NCBI GenBank assembly: GCA_002633025.1
Contig: NMRB01001455.1
Span: forward strand, 36,498-100,497
DNA length: 64,000 nucleotides
Source of the DNA: Notospermus geniculatus
Lineage: Eukaryota; Nemertea; Pilidiophora; Heteronemertea; Lineidae
Direction of reading: 5' to 3'
Below, in pieces: positions 62,516 to 64,000 of this stretch. Position numbers and translations under genes: made by a program. The notes under the pieces are model-generated. The model did no database searches. It worked only from the letters and a program-made list of their open reading frames with translations, and was not told where the DNA came from. Position 1 is the stretch's first letter. Each line of letters starts with the position of its first letter.

Positions 62516-64000
62516 CTGATCAACTATTGGAACTTGTGTTGACATGCAGGGTGAACCTAAGATCCTGCTCCTGAAAAGTATACTCTATTTTGTCAGGAAT
62601 TCTCAAAAAAGAGACACTAATGCATCTCAAATAACACGGAACATCTCGACTCTGTGTTCAATCAAAATCATTTTCAAGCCAGCAGACTCGTCAGGTTTCC
62701 AATTTCCCTACCACAAAGGTAGACTAATGCAAAGTCAGCCAAGCGAGGATATGCCAGTGATCCAAAAACACAATCTTTTATCGACTTTTTTTGTAGTATT
62801 GAGCACATGGATCAAAAATAAAGTTAATTTCCAATGGTTATCCAGGATCAATATAAAGTTTGAACAACTGTTACACAAACTATTACCATTCACTTTGGGC
62901 CGAAATAGCGAGCACAGCAGGCTCCTGAAATGCATGAATAGCTTTCTCAGATTGGATTCCGTAACATACCGGTATGTTGCATCAAAAGAAGCAATGATTA
63001 CCATTGTGTGCAAAAGTATCTGATCAAATCAAAACCACAGTGGAATCTGTGAGCCTCGGTCTCGTGAAATTACCTGTGACAGATACCCAGAATGTCAACA
63101 TCATTGCTGCATGGTCTGTAACATGCACTTTGCCTTCGGCAGGAATGTCAATAATATACAGGCAATAATTTCTACTTGGATAAGAGTCTGTGATCAATCA
63201 TGACCTGGCGTATTCCTTGACGTCTGCCTTCCTTTACCATCTCACGACTGCTTCCTCCTCACAGCCCTCAATATATCCTATTATCGATAGATCACTGTGC
63301 CTGCAGCACTCCGGAGAGGAGAAAGCATTGGTAAAGGGCCCCAGCTTCCTTGACAACCAACCACGTCACATACTGAGTTCACTAACCTCCATCAGTGCAC
63401 CTTCACCTCAGACATGTTAGATGAGGCGGGGAGGATAGCTTACGTAGCCTAATAATGATCTGTTTGCTAAGTATCCATAGTATCACTTGACAATAACACC
63501 AATATTGACACTATGTAATACCAATTATATGTACAAAACACAAACATTCCATTTATTTGACGTCTACCTGGTAGCTGCTGTACTGTACCACTTGTCAGTG
63601 CAAATATCCAAAATACAGCACTTGTCAGTGCAAAGCAGTCAAAGCAGCAACCAAGCAGTAAAACCTGGTCCAAAGTCCTAGCTGTTTTCCCAAAAAGTGG
63701 AAGAAATATTGTGACCCTGAAATGCGAAACAAAGCACCATGCTCTAAGTGGGCCAGGGTCTCAAGTTCGCTGATGAAATTATCACACGCAAGTATTTGTT
63801 TTTGATCTTCTAAAACACTTCAAATCCTGACTCAAGGATGCAGAAAGACAATGAAGCAAAAAAGATATTATTGCAATTGGTAACATGTTTCATGGTCAAG
63901 GACTACTTGTGAGAGATTTGTAACACACTTCAAGAAGAGCAATGACATATGAGCACAAAGAAGTACACACTTCAATGGCAAATTTGACAGGCAATGTTAA
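62516..64000. repeat. direct duplication, copy 2 (cut by window end)
   Basis: Second copy of 58665-60148. It contains an extra 6 bases that create TACCGGTA at 62967-62974, and an extra CACTTGTCAGTG-type unit near 63590. Confidence 0.95.

Noticed and set aside
62270-62545. Open frames running through the N gap
   Set aside because: They consist largely of undetermined residues across an assembly gap.

Overview
The window is eukaryotic, AT-rich and almost entirely non-coding. It has no operon-like gene packing, no rRNA and no intact tRNA. Small inverted-repeat transposons (MITEs), one tRNA-derived SINE head, minisatellites and local duplications fill it. The style fits a marine invertebrate with a highly polymorphic genome, such as an echinoderm or other non-vertebrate deuterostome. 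That placement is inference, because no gene here identifies the species.

The dominant layout is a series of near-identical side-by-side duplications: 1394-5643/5645-10084, 16100-17060/17419-18747, 18745-19031/19118-19403, 21197-22733/22734-24313, 26249-26521/26610-26867, 27258-28006/28007-30152, 36789-38356/38367-39556 and 58665-60148/62516-64000. Three of the largest contain or abut N characters (7221, 38357, 62417-62515). This suggests that some are two haplotypes placed in series by the assembler rather than real tandem duplications.

Whatever their origin, the paired copies act as natural filled and empty sites. They expose transposon insertions with readable target-site duplications: 28100-28266 (AT), 28553-29482 (ACATC), 29512-29808 (TGA), 37042-37395 (ATT) and 18218-18583 (TA). 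An 8-bp duplication flanks 45693-45996, and TAA flanks 6553-6681. Other palindromic elements lie at 2432-2522, 7036-7150, 17127-17189, 24914-25521 (with a second element nested inside), 39645-40012, 41404-41597 and 44066-44269. The last carries hammerhead-ribozyme-like core motifs on both strands.

No gene can be named with confidence. The best coding candidates are short minus-strand segments at 49922-50159, 51502-51671 and 52177-52332, some with good splice signals. There is also a 140-bp candidate exon in both copies of the first duplication (1760-1899, 6017-6156) and two long open frames (32113-32682, 60974-61579). All are low confidence. The region from about 46 to 58 kb is mostly single-copy intergenic or intronic DNA.
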